This document shows, piece by piece, positions 8,584 to 16,269 of a stretch of DNA of 64,000 nucleotides (the first letter of the stretch is position 1; each line of letters begins with the position of its first letter). Source of the DNA: Paraburkholderia agricolaris (GTDB lineage Bacteria; Pseudomonadota; Gammaproteobacteria; Burkholderiales; Burkholderiaceae); NCBI RefSeq assembly GCF_009455635.1, contig NZ_QPER01000001.1, forward strand, positions 1,860,001 to 1,924,000, given 5' to 3'. Below the pieces are notes generated by a model, which saw only the letters and a program-made list of their open reading frames with translations, did no database searches and was not told where the DNA came from. Position numbers and translations under genes: made by a program.

Positions 8584-9372
8584 ATGGCAGAAGAATTATT
8601 GTTCGCAGTCGAGCAGGGCATCGCCACGATCACGCTGAATCGTCCGGATAAGCTCAATGCTTTCACAGACGACATGCAGGAGACCTGGCTAGATGCACTC
8701 GAGGAATGCCGCATAAACCCGGAGATTCGCGTGATTGTGATGACGGGAACCGGCCGTGCATTCACCACGGGTGGCGATCTCGACACGTTCTCGGCCAGTG
8801 CGGCGCAATCGCCCGCGGCGATCAAAGCGCGCGTTGCCGAAGGCATACAACGGCTGCCAAGAAAAATCGCGGAGTTAGACAAACCCGTGCTGGCGGCGTT
8901 AAACGGCCTCGCAACCGGCGGAGGTCTGGACATTGCGCTCGCGTGCGACATTCGCTTCGCTGCGCAGAGTGCGCGTTTTGCGGAAACCTATGTTCGTATG
9001 GGCCTGATTCCGGGTGTGGGGGGGGCGTACCTGCTGCCCCGCATCGTCGGTATGTCGAAGGCGCTGGAAATGTTCTGGACTGCGGATTGGGTCGATGCCG
9101 AGGAGGCCGAGCGCATTGGTCTCGTCAACAGGGTCTTTCCAGACGCGGAGTTGATGGCGGGCACTTACGCGTTTGCAAGACGAGTCGCAGAAGGCGCGCC
9201 GCTCGCGGTGCAACTGATCAAACGCGTGATGCGTTTCGGTCTGGACAAGGACCTGGCGACGGCGCATGAAATCGTCGCCGCCAACCTGCCCATCGTGCGA
9301 ACGAGCGAGGACCACAAGGAGGCAGTGAACGCATTCAGGGAAAAGCGCACGCCGCGCTTCAACGGGCAATGA
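8584..9372 (+). CDS. Enoyl-CoA hydratase/isomerase (crotonase family)
   Basis: This 262-residue crotonase-fold enzyme is full length. The oxyanion-hole segments are RAFTTGGDL (about 58-66) and ATGGGLDIALACD (110-122), followed by FAETYVRMGLIPGVGGAYLLP with Glu134 at the usual catalytic position. The ATG at 8584 follows TTGAGGGAGATAC, a strong ribosome site. It probably hydrates or isomerises the 2-enoyl-CoA made by the acyl-CoA dehydrogenase encoded at 14.0 kb, since both promoters share the same 17-bp motif. It is a single gene unit; the LysR gene behind it points toward it. Confidence 0.9.
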   Translation: MAEELLFAVEQGIATITLNRPDKLNAFTDDMQETWLDALEECRINPEIRVIVMTGTGRAFTTGGDLDTFSASAAQSPAAIKARVAEGIQRLPRKIAELDKPVLAALNGLATGGGLDIALACDIRFAAQSARFAETYVRMGLIPGVGGAYLLPRIVGMSKALEMFWTADWVDAEEAERIGLVNRVFPDAELMAGTYAFARRVAEGAPLAVQLIKRVMRFGLDKDLATAHEIVAANLPIVRTSEDHKEAVNAFREKRTPRFNGQ

Positions 9373-9389
9373 AATCGATTGGAGCCACG

Positions 9390-10328
9390 TCAGCGCTGCT
9401 CGGACAAGCTTGCCACGATTTCAATCATACGGTCGAGCACCGGATCCCGCTGACCCTTCACCCATCCGAATACGAAGCGGGTAACGTAGTCGACCTTGTC
9501 GAGTGGGATGACCGCGAGGCTTGGGGGATAGGTGAAGTTCCTGCCGATTACCGCTAGACCGATACCCATTCCGACTGAAATGAGATTGAGCTGCGACGTG
9601 ATCGACCTCACCTCCTGGACGATCTTCGGTTCGAACCCGGCCTGCTGGCAAAGTGAGTAGAGCGGCCCGTAGCCCGGGCTGCTGCTCGACCGCGGGACGA
9701 CCACGAAGCGTTCAGCGCCGAGTTCGGAGAGGGAAAGCGATGTCCTTCGCGCGAGCGGATGGTCGATTGGAAGCACGACGCCGAGGCCGCCGTTCTCAAT
9801 CGGTAACCAGTCAAGCGCGGTATCTTCCTGCTCCAGCACGCTGTCAGTCCGACGGTTCCAGAAGAACTCGGAACTCGGTCCGAAGTGCATGAACCCCGCG
9901 TGAATTTTTCCGCTGGCGAGCGCGTTCGGCTGCTCGAAAGTAGGAATTTCGAGCAGAGAAAGCGATACGTCCGGATACGTCTCACCAAACTGCTTGATCG
10001 CGGTGCGGAAGAGAGAATGCAGCAGCGTTAGCGAGCCATAACCGATGCTCAGCACGCCGCTTTTGCCTTCTCCCACTCTCTTGGTGACCGCTAGTGCGTC
10101 GTCGATGTCGCCCATGATTGCCTGCAATCGCGGCAAAAGCGCTTGCCCCGCTGCGGTCAGCTTCACGCGGTGTGCAAGCCGCTCGAAGAGCGGAGTGCGA
10201 AGCTCGCTTTCGAGGTCGGAAATGATCTGCGAAACCGCTGGCCGAGTGATATGCAAACGCTCGGATGCGCGACCGAAATGCTCTTCTTCGGCGGCTGCTA
10301 TGAAATACCTGAGGTGTCGAAGTTCCAT
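9390..10328 (-). CDS. LysR-type regulator, likely regulator of the island
   Basis: This 312-residue LTTR has an N-terminal winged HTH (MELRHLRYFIAAAEEEHFGR, then ITRPAVSQIISDLESEL) and a periplasmic-binding-like effector domain. The start at 10328 is the standard MELRHLRYF. Its closest look is to the BenM/CatR-like group. It is convergent with the enoyl-CoA hydratase and central to the island. Its own upstream region contains TTGCA-N9-TGCAA at 10348-10366, which includes GCAACATGT, the reverse complement of part of the motif found before the island genes. I therefore infer that it controls the neighbouring catabolic genes and itself. Confidence 0.9.
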   Translation of the reverse strand: MELRHLRYFIAAAEEEHFGRASERLHITRPAVSQIISDLESELRTPLFERLAHRVKLTAAGQALLPRLQAIMGDIDDALAVTKRVGEGKSGVLSIGYGSLTLLHSLFRTAIKQFGETYPDVSLSLLEIPTFEQPNALASGKIHAGFMHFGPSSEFFWNRRTDSVLEQEDTALDWLPIENGGLGVVLPIDHPLARRTSLSLSELGAERFVVVPRSSSSPGYGPLYSLCQQAGFEPKIVQEVRSITSQLNLISVGMGIGLAVIGRNFTYPPSLAVIPLDKVDYVTRFVFGWVKGQRDPVLDRMIEIVASLSEQR

Positions 10329-10347
10329 GGTGATCCGCGATAGCTCG

Positions 10348-10366
10348 TTGCAACATGTGAATGCAA
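10348..10366 (-). promoter_or_regulatory. Candidate LysR autoregulatory site
   Basis: A perfect inverted repeat, TTGCA-N9-TGCAA, starts 20 bases upstream of the LysR start codon. Read on the minus strand it contains GCAT-TC-ACATGTTGC, that is, the island motif GCAT-ACATG-TTGC with two extra bases. This is the expected kind and position of an LTTR autoregulatory site. Confidence 0.5.
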
Positions 10367-10534
10367 CTTGCGTGCCGTGTGTCACCTTACCTTGCCCGAA
10401 GGCGACAGTTGTAGAGAGCAGAGTAGACGAGCGCTGCGCATCGACGAGGTTGGCGCAATTTGCTGTGCGGGCGCAGCAAATTGCGGCGACGTGGCCGCCC
10501 CGTGGGGCTTCAACCTTATGATGTCATATCAGCC

Positions 10535-11767
10535 TCAGGCTCGATACGGACCAAAAGCGCCTGACTGATCGAGACGGGCAATGTCCTCAGCGGTAAATTT
10601 CAGTTCGTTGCCGAGAATTAGATCGCGATGCTCGCCGAGCAGTGGCACGCGACGATGGCGCGATGTCTCGTCGAGCCATGCGGGGTTGACCGGCAGCGTC
10701 AGCGTGCCACCAACCCCATCGTCCACCTCACATAGGGCGCCCCGCTTGACGAGATACTCGTCGCAAATGACCTCGGCCATATCCAGAATGCCGGCAACGG
10801 GAACGTCTGCCGCGATCAACTTTGCCGTGATCTCCGCGCGCGTGTGCGCTCGCGTGAATGCCTCCGTAATGGCATGCACTTCCTGTTGCCGTATCGAACG
10901 TTCCCGATAAGTGGCGTAACGTTCGTCGGTGCCCAGTTCCGGACTACCCATCGCCACGCACAACCGCCGCCAGAAATCGTCCCGATTGCAACCTATGTTG
11001 ACGTATCCGTCGGAAGCGGAAAATGCTCCATAGGGCACACCGTGAAAGCCATTCGAACCGGCGAACGATGAGGCGGCGGCTTCCTCGAATTGCACGCGGC
11101 TGAGGGCGACTGACACCATGGGGAGCATGCATTCGACAAGACCGATATCGATCAGCTTGCCGACACCGTGACGTTCCTGATTGCGCAGCGCAAGCAGAAT
11201 CGCGGCGTGAGCGGACACGGCGCCCATGATGTCTCCCAACGCGAATCCGCACCACACCGGGTTACCAGAGTGGTCCCGTGTCAGTCCCGTGGCTCCCGCC
11301 ATGGCTTCGGCCACCATCGCAAGGCCAGCGCGATCCGCGTACTTGCCCGAATTCTCCATGCCAAAACCAGAAATGCTGACGATCACGAGTCTCGGAAAGC
11401 GTTGCTGCAGAGCGCGAGGGTGCAACCCAAGCCGTTCGAGCGCCTGGACACGCATATTCGTCACGAAGACATCCGCTGTCTCGAGCAGACTGGACAGAAT
11501 GGCGGAGCCCTGCGGGTTCTTGAGGTCCAGCGCAATGCTTTGCTTGTCCCGGTTTAGCGAGGCAAAGTACGCGGACACTTCCCGATCTCCCACGTACCGT
11601 ATGGGCTCGCGGTGCCGGCTGAGCTCACCGTCGGGCGGCTCGACCTTGGTCACCTGGGCGCCTTCGTCTGCGAGCATCTGGCAGCAGTAGGGCCCCGCGA
11701 TCAGGTGAGAAAGTTCGACGACCTTGATGCCTTCGAGAGGCAGCGGAATGGGACTTGTGGTTGGCAT
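10535..11767 (-). CDS. CaiB/BaiF family CoA-transferase (second copy)
   Basis: This 410-residue class III CoA-transferase begins with LPLEGIKVVELSHLIAGPYC and ADEGAQVTKVEPP. The presumed catalytic Asp is in ALGDIMGAVSAH (about residue 179). It is only moderately similar to the homologue at 2.8 kb, so the two probably act on different acids. The start at 11767 (MPTTSPIPL) is chosen because the 48-residue open extension is Ser/Thr-rich and lacks family similarity. It is transcribed in the same direction as the MFS gene upstream, with a 277-base gap that holds a copy of the regulon motif. Confidence 0.88.
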   Translation of the reverse strand: MPTTSPIPLPLEGIKVVELSHLIAGPYCCQMLADEGAQVTKVEPPDGELSRHREPIRYVGDREVSAYFASLNRDKQSIALDLKNPQGSAILSSLLETADVFVTNMRVQALERLGLHPRALQQRFPRLVIVSISGFGMENSGKYADRAGLAMVAEAMAGATGLTRDHSGNPVWCGFALGDIMGAVSAHAAILLALRNQERHGVGKLIDIGLVECMLPMVSVALSRVQFEEAAASSFAGSNGFHGVPYGAFSASDGYVNIGCNRDDFWRRLCVAMGSPELGTDERYATYRERSIRQQEVHAITEAFTRAHTRAEITAKLIAADVPVAGILDMAEVICDEYLVKRGALCEVDDGVGGTLTLPVNPAWLDETSRHRRVPLLGEHRDLILGNELKFTAEDIARLDQSGAFGPYRA

Positions 11768-11900
11768 GGGTGCTCGGCTCTCGCTGGTAGACGACGTTTC
11801 CAATTTTCCGTCTGTGCCTTGCTTGAGTCGAGTCGCATTTTTTGTGGCCGAAGGTAAGTTTTCCTGACACTGGCGGGCACGACTCGTTGTTGGACTCGGG

Positions 11901-11917
11901 TTGGCATACATGATGCA
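11901..11917 (+). promoter_or_regulatory. Candidate operator, GGCAT-N5-ATGC motif (second CoA-transferase)
   Basis: TTGGCATACATGATGCA shares GGCATACATG exactly with the site at 13904. It lies 134 bases upstream of the CoA-transferase start codon on the other strand, between it and the MFS gene. Confidence 0.5.
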
Positions 11918-12044
11918 ATGTATTCCATGGTGTCTGGCGAATCATCGCTATGGGCGGTCGCATCCTCTCTCGAACGGATTGACGGAGCTCGACATGTATC
12001 TGGCCGAAGCGAAGAAACCGTCCGAACCGAAGGGCGAGTGGGAT

Positions 12045-13445
12045 CTACTCAATGATATTGACATCCCGTTCCCTGAGCATGCCTCTGAAATGGGGCAGCG
12101 CTGAGAAGAACAGGCAGGCAGCGAGTGCCGACGCGACACCGGAAACAATAGCCAGCGAGTAGCCGACCATCTGAGGGTCTTTAAACACCTTGTCAGTGAG
12201 AATCGCAATCGCGGTGGGGCCTACGCCGAAGCCGATAGACTGGGCGAGGAACGTATGCAGCGACGCCACGAAGCCGCGTAGCCGGCTTGGTGTGCTTAAC
12301 TGGGTCGCGGCAGCAAAAATACTGACGGGAAAGCTGAAGAAGAAGATAGCGACACCGGCTGCAATGAATACGCCAGTGGCGCCGGGCGCAAACGGAATGG
12401 AAACGCAGGAAATGAACACGGAGACTTCGGAGAAGCCAGCGACACGCAGTGCGGCGTCGGGAATTCGCCTGCGTTCAAAAAAGCGAACCACAAACGGCCC
12501 AAGCAGCACGCCGCTCGTGCCCACGATTACGGCAATCAACCCCAACCGGTACCCGACGACGGAAGGCGCCACGCCCCGGCAGCGAATAAGGAACGACGGG
12601 AGCCAGGCGGGTGTTCCAAGCGTCACTATCGAATGCATGCCGATGCCAAGATACATTCGGCCATAGAAGGCGCGGCGTTTCCATATGTAGCTTAAACCTT
12701 CGGAGAAGGTGAACCGCCTGCCGTCAGCGGAGTTTTTGACAGTGACACTGCGCGCCGGCTCGCGCACCGTGAGAAGTATCGCAGCTAACACTACACCTGT
12801 GAGGCCTACCAGAACAAAGGCTATTTGCCACGTCGCAAAGTCCTGAAGGAGCGGAATGGACCTCCGAATGCTATCGGCGAAATAGAGAACCAGACCGCTG
12901 GCTACCAGTGAAAACCCAGCGCCGATGAACTGGCCGGCATTGAAGACGCTGATTGCCCTTGGCGCCTTGCTTGTTGAGAAGTAGTCCCAGATAAGGGAGC
13001 AACAGACGGGGAAAACACAGGCCTCGCTGGCGCCGACTCCAAATCGCGCGGCAAACAGTTCGAGATATGTATTCGCGTGCCCGCAGAGCGCAGTAAAAGT
13101 GCACCAAAGACAGATGCCAAAGATCAGGATGTTGCGTCTGTTCGTGATGTCGGCGAGTCGCCCGAACACCGGGGCTGCGATCAGATATGCGGAAACGAAC
13201 GCGGTTCCTTGAATCAGGCTGAGTTGTGTGTCCGAAATGAGGAGGGTTCGTTTTATTGGATCGACGAGAAGATTCAATAGCTGGCGGTCGACATACGCGA
13301 GGGAATAGCTCAAAGTGAGTAGTCCGAGAACATACCAGGACGCCGCGCTATCCAGTTTTGCATGAAATAACAGCCGCGTCGGGACCGTCATATCGACGAC
13401 CTTCAATTGTTCCCGAGGAATTATTGGTCGACCCGTACTCTTCAT
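12045..13445 (-). CDS. MFS transporter, organic acid/aromatic uptake type
   Basis: This 466-residue major facilitator has about 12 hydrophobic segments. The first is SYSLAYVDRQLLNLLVDPIK, the DRQ form typical of the Spinster-like/ACS branch. GRLADITNRRNILIFG is the conserved loop 2-3 motif. It probably imports the island's substrate across the inner membrane. It diverges from the acyl-CoA dehydrogenase over a 560-base gap. A reverse-oriented copy of the regulon motif lies about 270 bases upstream. An internal Met at residue 19 (MTVPTRLLF) is an alternative start. Confidence 0.88.
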   Translation of the reverse strand: MKSTGRPIIPREQLKVVDMTVPTRLLFHAKLDSAASWYVLGLLTLSYSLAYVDRQLLNLLVDPIKRTLLISDTQLSLIQGTAFVSAYLIAAPVFGRLADITNRRNILIFGICLWCTFTALCGHANTYLELFAARFGVGASEACVFPVCCSLIWDYFSTSKAPRAISVFNAGQFIGAGFSLVASGLVLYFADSIRRSIPLLQDFATWQIAFVLVGLTGVVLAAILLTVREPARSVTVKNSADGRRFTFSEGLSYIWKRRAFYGRMYLGIGMHSIVTLGTPAWLPSFLIRCRGVAPSVVGYRLGLIAVIVGTSGVLLGPFVVRFFERRRIPDAALRVAGFSEVSVFISCVSIPFAPGATGVFIAAGVAIFFFSFPVSIFAAATQLSTPSRLRGFVASLHTFLAQSIGFGVGPTAIAILTDKVFKDPQMVGYSLAIVSGVASALAACLFFSALPHFRGMLRERDVNIIE

Positions 13446-13711
13446 GTCTTCTCCATAAGCGCGCCTTTGTCCGGCGGCAGAATTGATCTTTGCTGTCCCG
13501 CGCGACTTTTATCAGCGCAGTGTTGATACGCAGAGCAGCCGGCGGTGAACGCGGTTAAACAGGTCGATGTTCGATTACTCCCCGGCGCGTAATGTCAGAC
13601 GGGATTGCTGATTTTCGTCAGTGGTGCTGCTCTCTGTTCTGAAGCGATGCGGGCTATCTAGCGCGCTTAGGTAGTGTGTCGACGGGTCGGTCATGCTGTG
13701 TAAATGTTGTT

Positions 13712-13728
13712 TGCAACACCTATGCCAA
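13712..13728 (-). promoter_or_regulatory. Candidate operator, motif facing MFS gene
   Basis: On the minus strand this reads TTGGCATAGGTGTTGCA, matching the consensus GGCAYA-N2-TG-WTGC. It overlaps the small repeat TGTTG-TTTG-CAACA and lies about 270 bases upstream of the MFS start. Confidence 0.45.
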
Positions 13729-13896
13729 GCTATGGGGCGGCGCTGTCGAGCTATGAAGCGTACGAAACGTAGCGAAGAGAAGTGCCGGATGTACTCGAAG
13801 CGGACACCTTTGCTTTTGTCGCAGACACCTATGCCTCGTGTGCTGGCGGGACTGATGTGTCTCGTCAGTTGAAGCGCACGGATAGGCGCATCGGTC

Positions 13897-13923
13897 TTAC
13901 GCAATGGCATACATGTTGCGTAA
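13897..13923 (+). promoter_or_regulatory. Candidate operator, inverted repeat with motif (acyl-CoA dehydrogenase)
   Basis: TTACGCAA (13897-13904) and TTGCGTAA (13916-13923) form a perfect 8-bp inverted repeat with 11 bases between. The motif ATGGCATACATGTTGCG (13904-13920) lies within it. It is 82 bases upstream of the acyl-CoA dehydrogenase start, a plausible activator position, and the half-site spacing fits LysR-type binding. Confidence 0.6.
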
Positions 13924-14005
13924 TCAGCGCCTCGAACAGTCTCGCTGATCACTCTTTCAGAGTGTGACGCGACGGTAACGCCTTGAAATTCGAAAGGGGA
14001 AAAGC

Positions 14006-15235
14006 ATGGACCCAGCGATGTCCGAAGAGATCGAAGCAGTGCGCGACATGGTCAATCGCTTCATGAAGAATGAAGTGAATCCTGTCATGGACGGTTATGA
14101 GGCACGTGGAGAGTTTCCACGCGAACTGATTCGCAAGGCTGGCGAGACTGGCCTTTACGGCGCCGTATTTCCCGAATCGGTTGGTGGCAGCAACATGGGC
14201 TACCTTGCCGCCGCAGTGATCCAGGAGGAAATGGCTCGCAACGATGTGCGCTTCTCGTCCTGCAATAACCAGCAAGGTTCCACCTGCCCAAGCAGTATTT
14301 ATTTTGGCGGAACGGCGGACCAGATCAGGAAATACGTACCTGATCTTATCGCTGGCAAGACAATTGGCATGATGTCGCTGACTGAGTCCGGCGGCGGCTC
14401 GGACGCTGAGGGTAATCTGAAGACTTTCGCCCGGCGCGACGGCGACGTCTACCGCATTACGGGGCAAAAGATGTGGGCGTCCATGGCCAACGAGACCGAT
14501 GTCGGCATCCTGTTCGCAAGGACTGATCGTAACGCAGGCTCGAAGGGTGTCACTGCTTTCATCGTTCATCCGAAGCAATATCCGGGCTGGAAGGCTGAGC
14601 CGATTGCAATGCTGGGATTGTCGAACGCACTGCGTACAAATGTGCTTTTTCTCGACGATTTTGTGGTGCCGGTGGAAGATCGTCTGGGCGAGGAAGGCGA
14701 AGGCTTCAAGATCATCATGCGCACGCTTCAGGCGGGGCGCGTGACGGTTTCCGGCAAGGCTTTGGGCGTAGCCCGGGCATGCTTTGAGGATGCGCTGCGT
14801 TACGCAAATGAACGCACGCTTCGTGGTCAGCCGCTCGGGCGCCTCCAGATGATCCAGTCTGACATTGCTGAGATGGCGACCGCTATCGAGGCCAGCAGGG
14901 CGCTGGTATATAAGGCCGCACAAATGATGGACGACGCTCAGCCGTCCAACCGCATGGCTGCAATTGCCAAGTATCACGCTTCACAGACGGCCAGGCTTTG
15001 CGCGGACAAGGCCCAACAGATTTTCGGCGGCTATGGGCTCGCACGCGAATACCGTATCTCCTGGTTGAAGTCATATGCCGATTTGTTCTTCGTCGGCGAA
15101 GGCTCGGCGAACGTGCAGAAGATCATGATCGCTGAGGACGCGTTGGGCTACAAACTTGCCGACCGTCACCACGGTAAGACTGGCTTGCGCGACATTCGTA
15201 AGCACGACGTCGCTGACGAGACGGTCAAGGCATGA
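14006..15235 (+). CDS. Acyl-CoA dehydrogenase
   Basis: This 409-residue flavoenzyme introduces a double bond next to an acyl-CoA carbonyl. The order of segments is typical: an N-terminal helical domain, MMSLTESGGGSDAEG and QKMWASMANETD in the FAD-contacting middle domain, and a C-terminal helical domain. The last contains LCADKAQQIFGGYGLAREY, with a Glu in FFVGEGSANVQK where the catalytic base normally lies. The start follows AAAGGGGAAAAGC. It lies 37 bases before the AroE-like gene, in one operon. Short or branched-chain acyl-CoA is likely, but the substrate cannot be read from sequence. Confidence 0.9.
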   Translation: MDPAMSEEIEAVRDMVNRFMKNEVNPVMDGYEARGEFPRELIRKAGETGLYGAVFPESVGGSNMGYLAAAVIQEEMARNDVRFSSCNNQQGSTCPSSIYFGGTADQIRKYVPDLIAGKTIGMMSLTESGGGSDAEGNLKTFARRDGDVYRITGQKMWASMANETDVGILFARTDRNAGSKGVTAFIVHPKQYPGWKAEPIAMLGLSNALRTNVLFLDDFVVPVEDRLGEEGEGFKIIMRTLQAGRVTVSGKALGVARACFEDALRYANERTLRGQPLGRLQMIQSDIAEMATAIEASRALVYKAAQMMDDAQPSNRMAAIAKYHASQTARLCADKAQQIFGGYGLAREYRISWLKSYADLFFVGEGSANVQKIMIAEDALGYKLADRHHGKTGLRDIRKHDVADETVKA

Positions 15236-15272
15236 GGCGAAGTATCAATTCAACGAACGACGAGACAACAGA

Positions 15273-16067
15273 ATGCCAGAAAATTTAAGTGGTGAGACGC
15301 GGCTGTTTCCTATCATTGGAGACCCGATCGTATTCGTCAAGTCCCCGCAACGCCTGACTAGCGGCTTCGCGGCACGAGGCCACAACGGCATTTGCATACC
15401 GATGCAGGTGCCGGACGGGGACCTTAAGGTGGTCATGCAAGGTCTTACGGCTGCGCGCAATGTCGACGGATTGCTCGTCACCATGCCGCACAAATTCACC
15501 GCCTTTACGTACTGCGCGACTAGCTCCGAGACGGCGAGGCTGCTGGGCGGTGTGAGCGTGATGCGCCGTAATCCTGACGCTACGTGGCATGGTGGCATGC
15601 TGGATGGTCTGGCGTTCGTCAAGGCTCAGATAGACGAGGGGGCCAAGCCTGAAGGCGCGCGAGTGCTGCTGGTCGGTGCCGGCGCAGCGGGTAGCGCAAT
15701 CGCTATCGCTTTACTCGAGGCAGGCGTTCGCGAGTTGATCATCCACGACGCAAACGACTCTCGCGTCGCGCAGTTGATGGAGGTCGTAGCCGATCTGGGG
15801 CGCGGCCGGGTGAGCGCCGGTCCAGCAGACCCGACAGGCTGCGATATGGTCTGCAATGCGACACCAATGGGTATGGCCGATGGCGATCCGCTTCCCGTTA
15901 CCGCGGATCTGCTTAAATCTTCCATGTTCGTAGGCGATGTCATCGCCGGGCATGGCGTGACACCATTCTTGCAGGCGGCCCAGGCCGCAGGCTGCAAGAC
16001 GGCAAACGGCGTGCAGATGGTCGAGGCCGTGCAGGAGATGATGCTCGACTTCATGCTCGGGGAGTGA
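15273..16067 (+). CDS. Shikimate dehydrogenase-like (AroE family) oxidoreductase
   Basis: This 264-residue AroE-fold protein has an N-terminal substrate domain and a C-terminal NAD(P) domain (VLLVGAGAAGSAIAIALLE, about 131-149). Catalytic Lys (K74 in TMPHK) and Asp (D111) are kept. The Asn that normally binds shikimate in the GAVNT motif is Ser (S95, GGVSV), and the usual N-T-D is M-L-D. These changes suggest a different hydroxy acid. Its place behind an acyl-CoA dehydrogenase also argues against amino-acid synthesis. The start at 15273 (MPENLSGETRLFPIIGDP) fits the domain. The operon ends at the terminator at 16191. Confidence 0.82.
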   Translation: MPENLSGETRLFPIIGDPIVFVKSPQRLTSGFAARGHNGICIPMQVPDGDLKVVMQGLTAARNVDGLLVTMPHKFTAFTYCATSSETARLLGGVSVMRRNPDATWHGGMLDGLAFVKAQIDEGAKPEGARVLLVGAGAAGSAIAIALLEAGVRELIIHDANDSRVAQLMEVVADLGRGRVSAGPADPTGCDMVCNATPMGMADGDPLPVTADLLKSSMFVGDVIAGHGVTPFLQAAQAAGCKTANGVQMVEAVQEMMLDFMLGE

Positions 16068-16142
16068 TCGTTTGCTGACTGCCGCCGCACCGCCGTGCCC
16101 GGGGAGCGGAATTTATCTCTGATTGGCGATCTGCCTGTCCGT

Positions 16143-16222
16143 TTCCCCAAGGTTTAGACCCCGAGAGAGATAGACTCCCTTGGGAATCGCGCTCCTGTGG
16201 CTTCGGTCACAGGGGCTTTTTT
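16143..16222 (+). ncRNA. Candidate small RNA or structured 3' UTR (two hairpins and U-tract)
   Basis: CCCAAGG (16146-16152) pairs with CCTTGGG (16178-16184), extended by TT/AA past one bulged C, closing a 25-base loop. Seven bases later comes a strong terminator hairpin and six T. This two-stem layout just behind the acyl-CoA dehydrogenase operon resembles a 3'-UTR-derived sRNA. I see no clear own promoter and recognise no known RNA family. Confidence 0.35.
16191..16222 (+). terminator. Rho-independent terminator
   Basis: GCTCCTGTG pairs with CACAGGGGC around the loop GCTTCGGT and is followed by TTTTTT. It ends the acyl-CoA dehydrogenase/AroE-like operon and is the clearest terminator in the window. 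Confidence 0.85.
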
Positions 16223-16269
16223 GCGTCTTGGTCCGCATGGTCCTGCCCAATACGAAAGTGGTTGCAGCG

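Larger units (their letters stand above)
13446..14005. other. Divergent intergenic region, MFS / acyl-CoA dehydrogenase
   Basis: These 560 bases hold no convincing gene. They carry two copies of the regulon motif: a reverse one at 13712-13728 facing the MFS gene and a forward one at 13904-13920 facing the acyl-CoA dehydrogenase. The latter is enclosed by the perfect inverted repeat TTACGCAA/TTGCGTAA. A small repeat TGTTG-TTTG-CAACA lies at 13705-13718. Confidence 0.6.

Noticed and set aside
11901..12104. Small plus-strand frame ending over the MFS 3' end
   Set aside because: It starts inside the regulon motif and overlaps the MFS gene; the acidic product has no known features.
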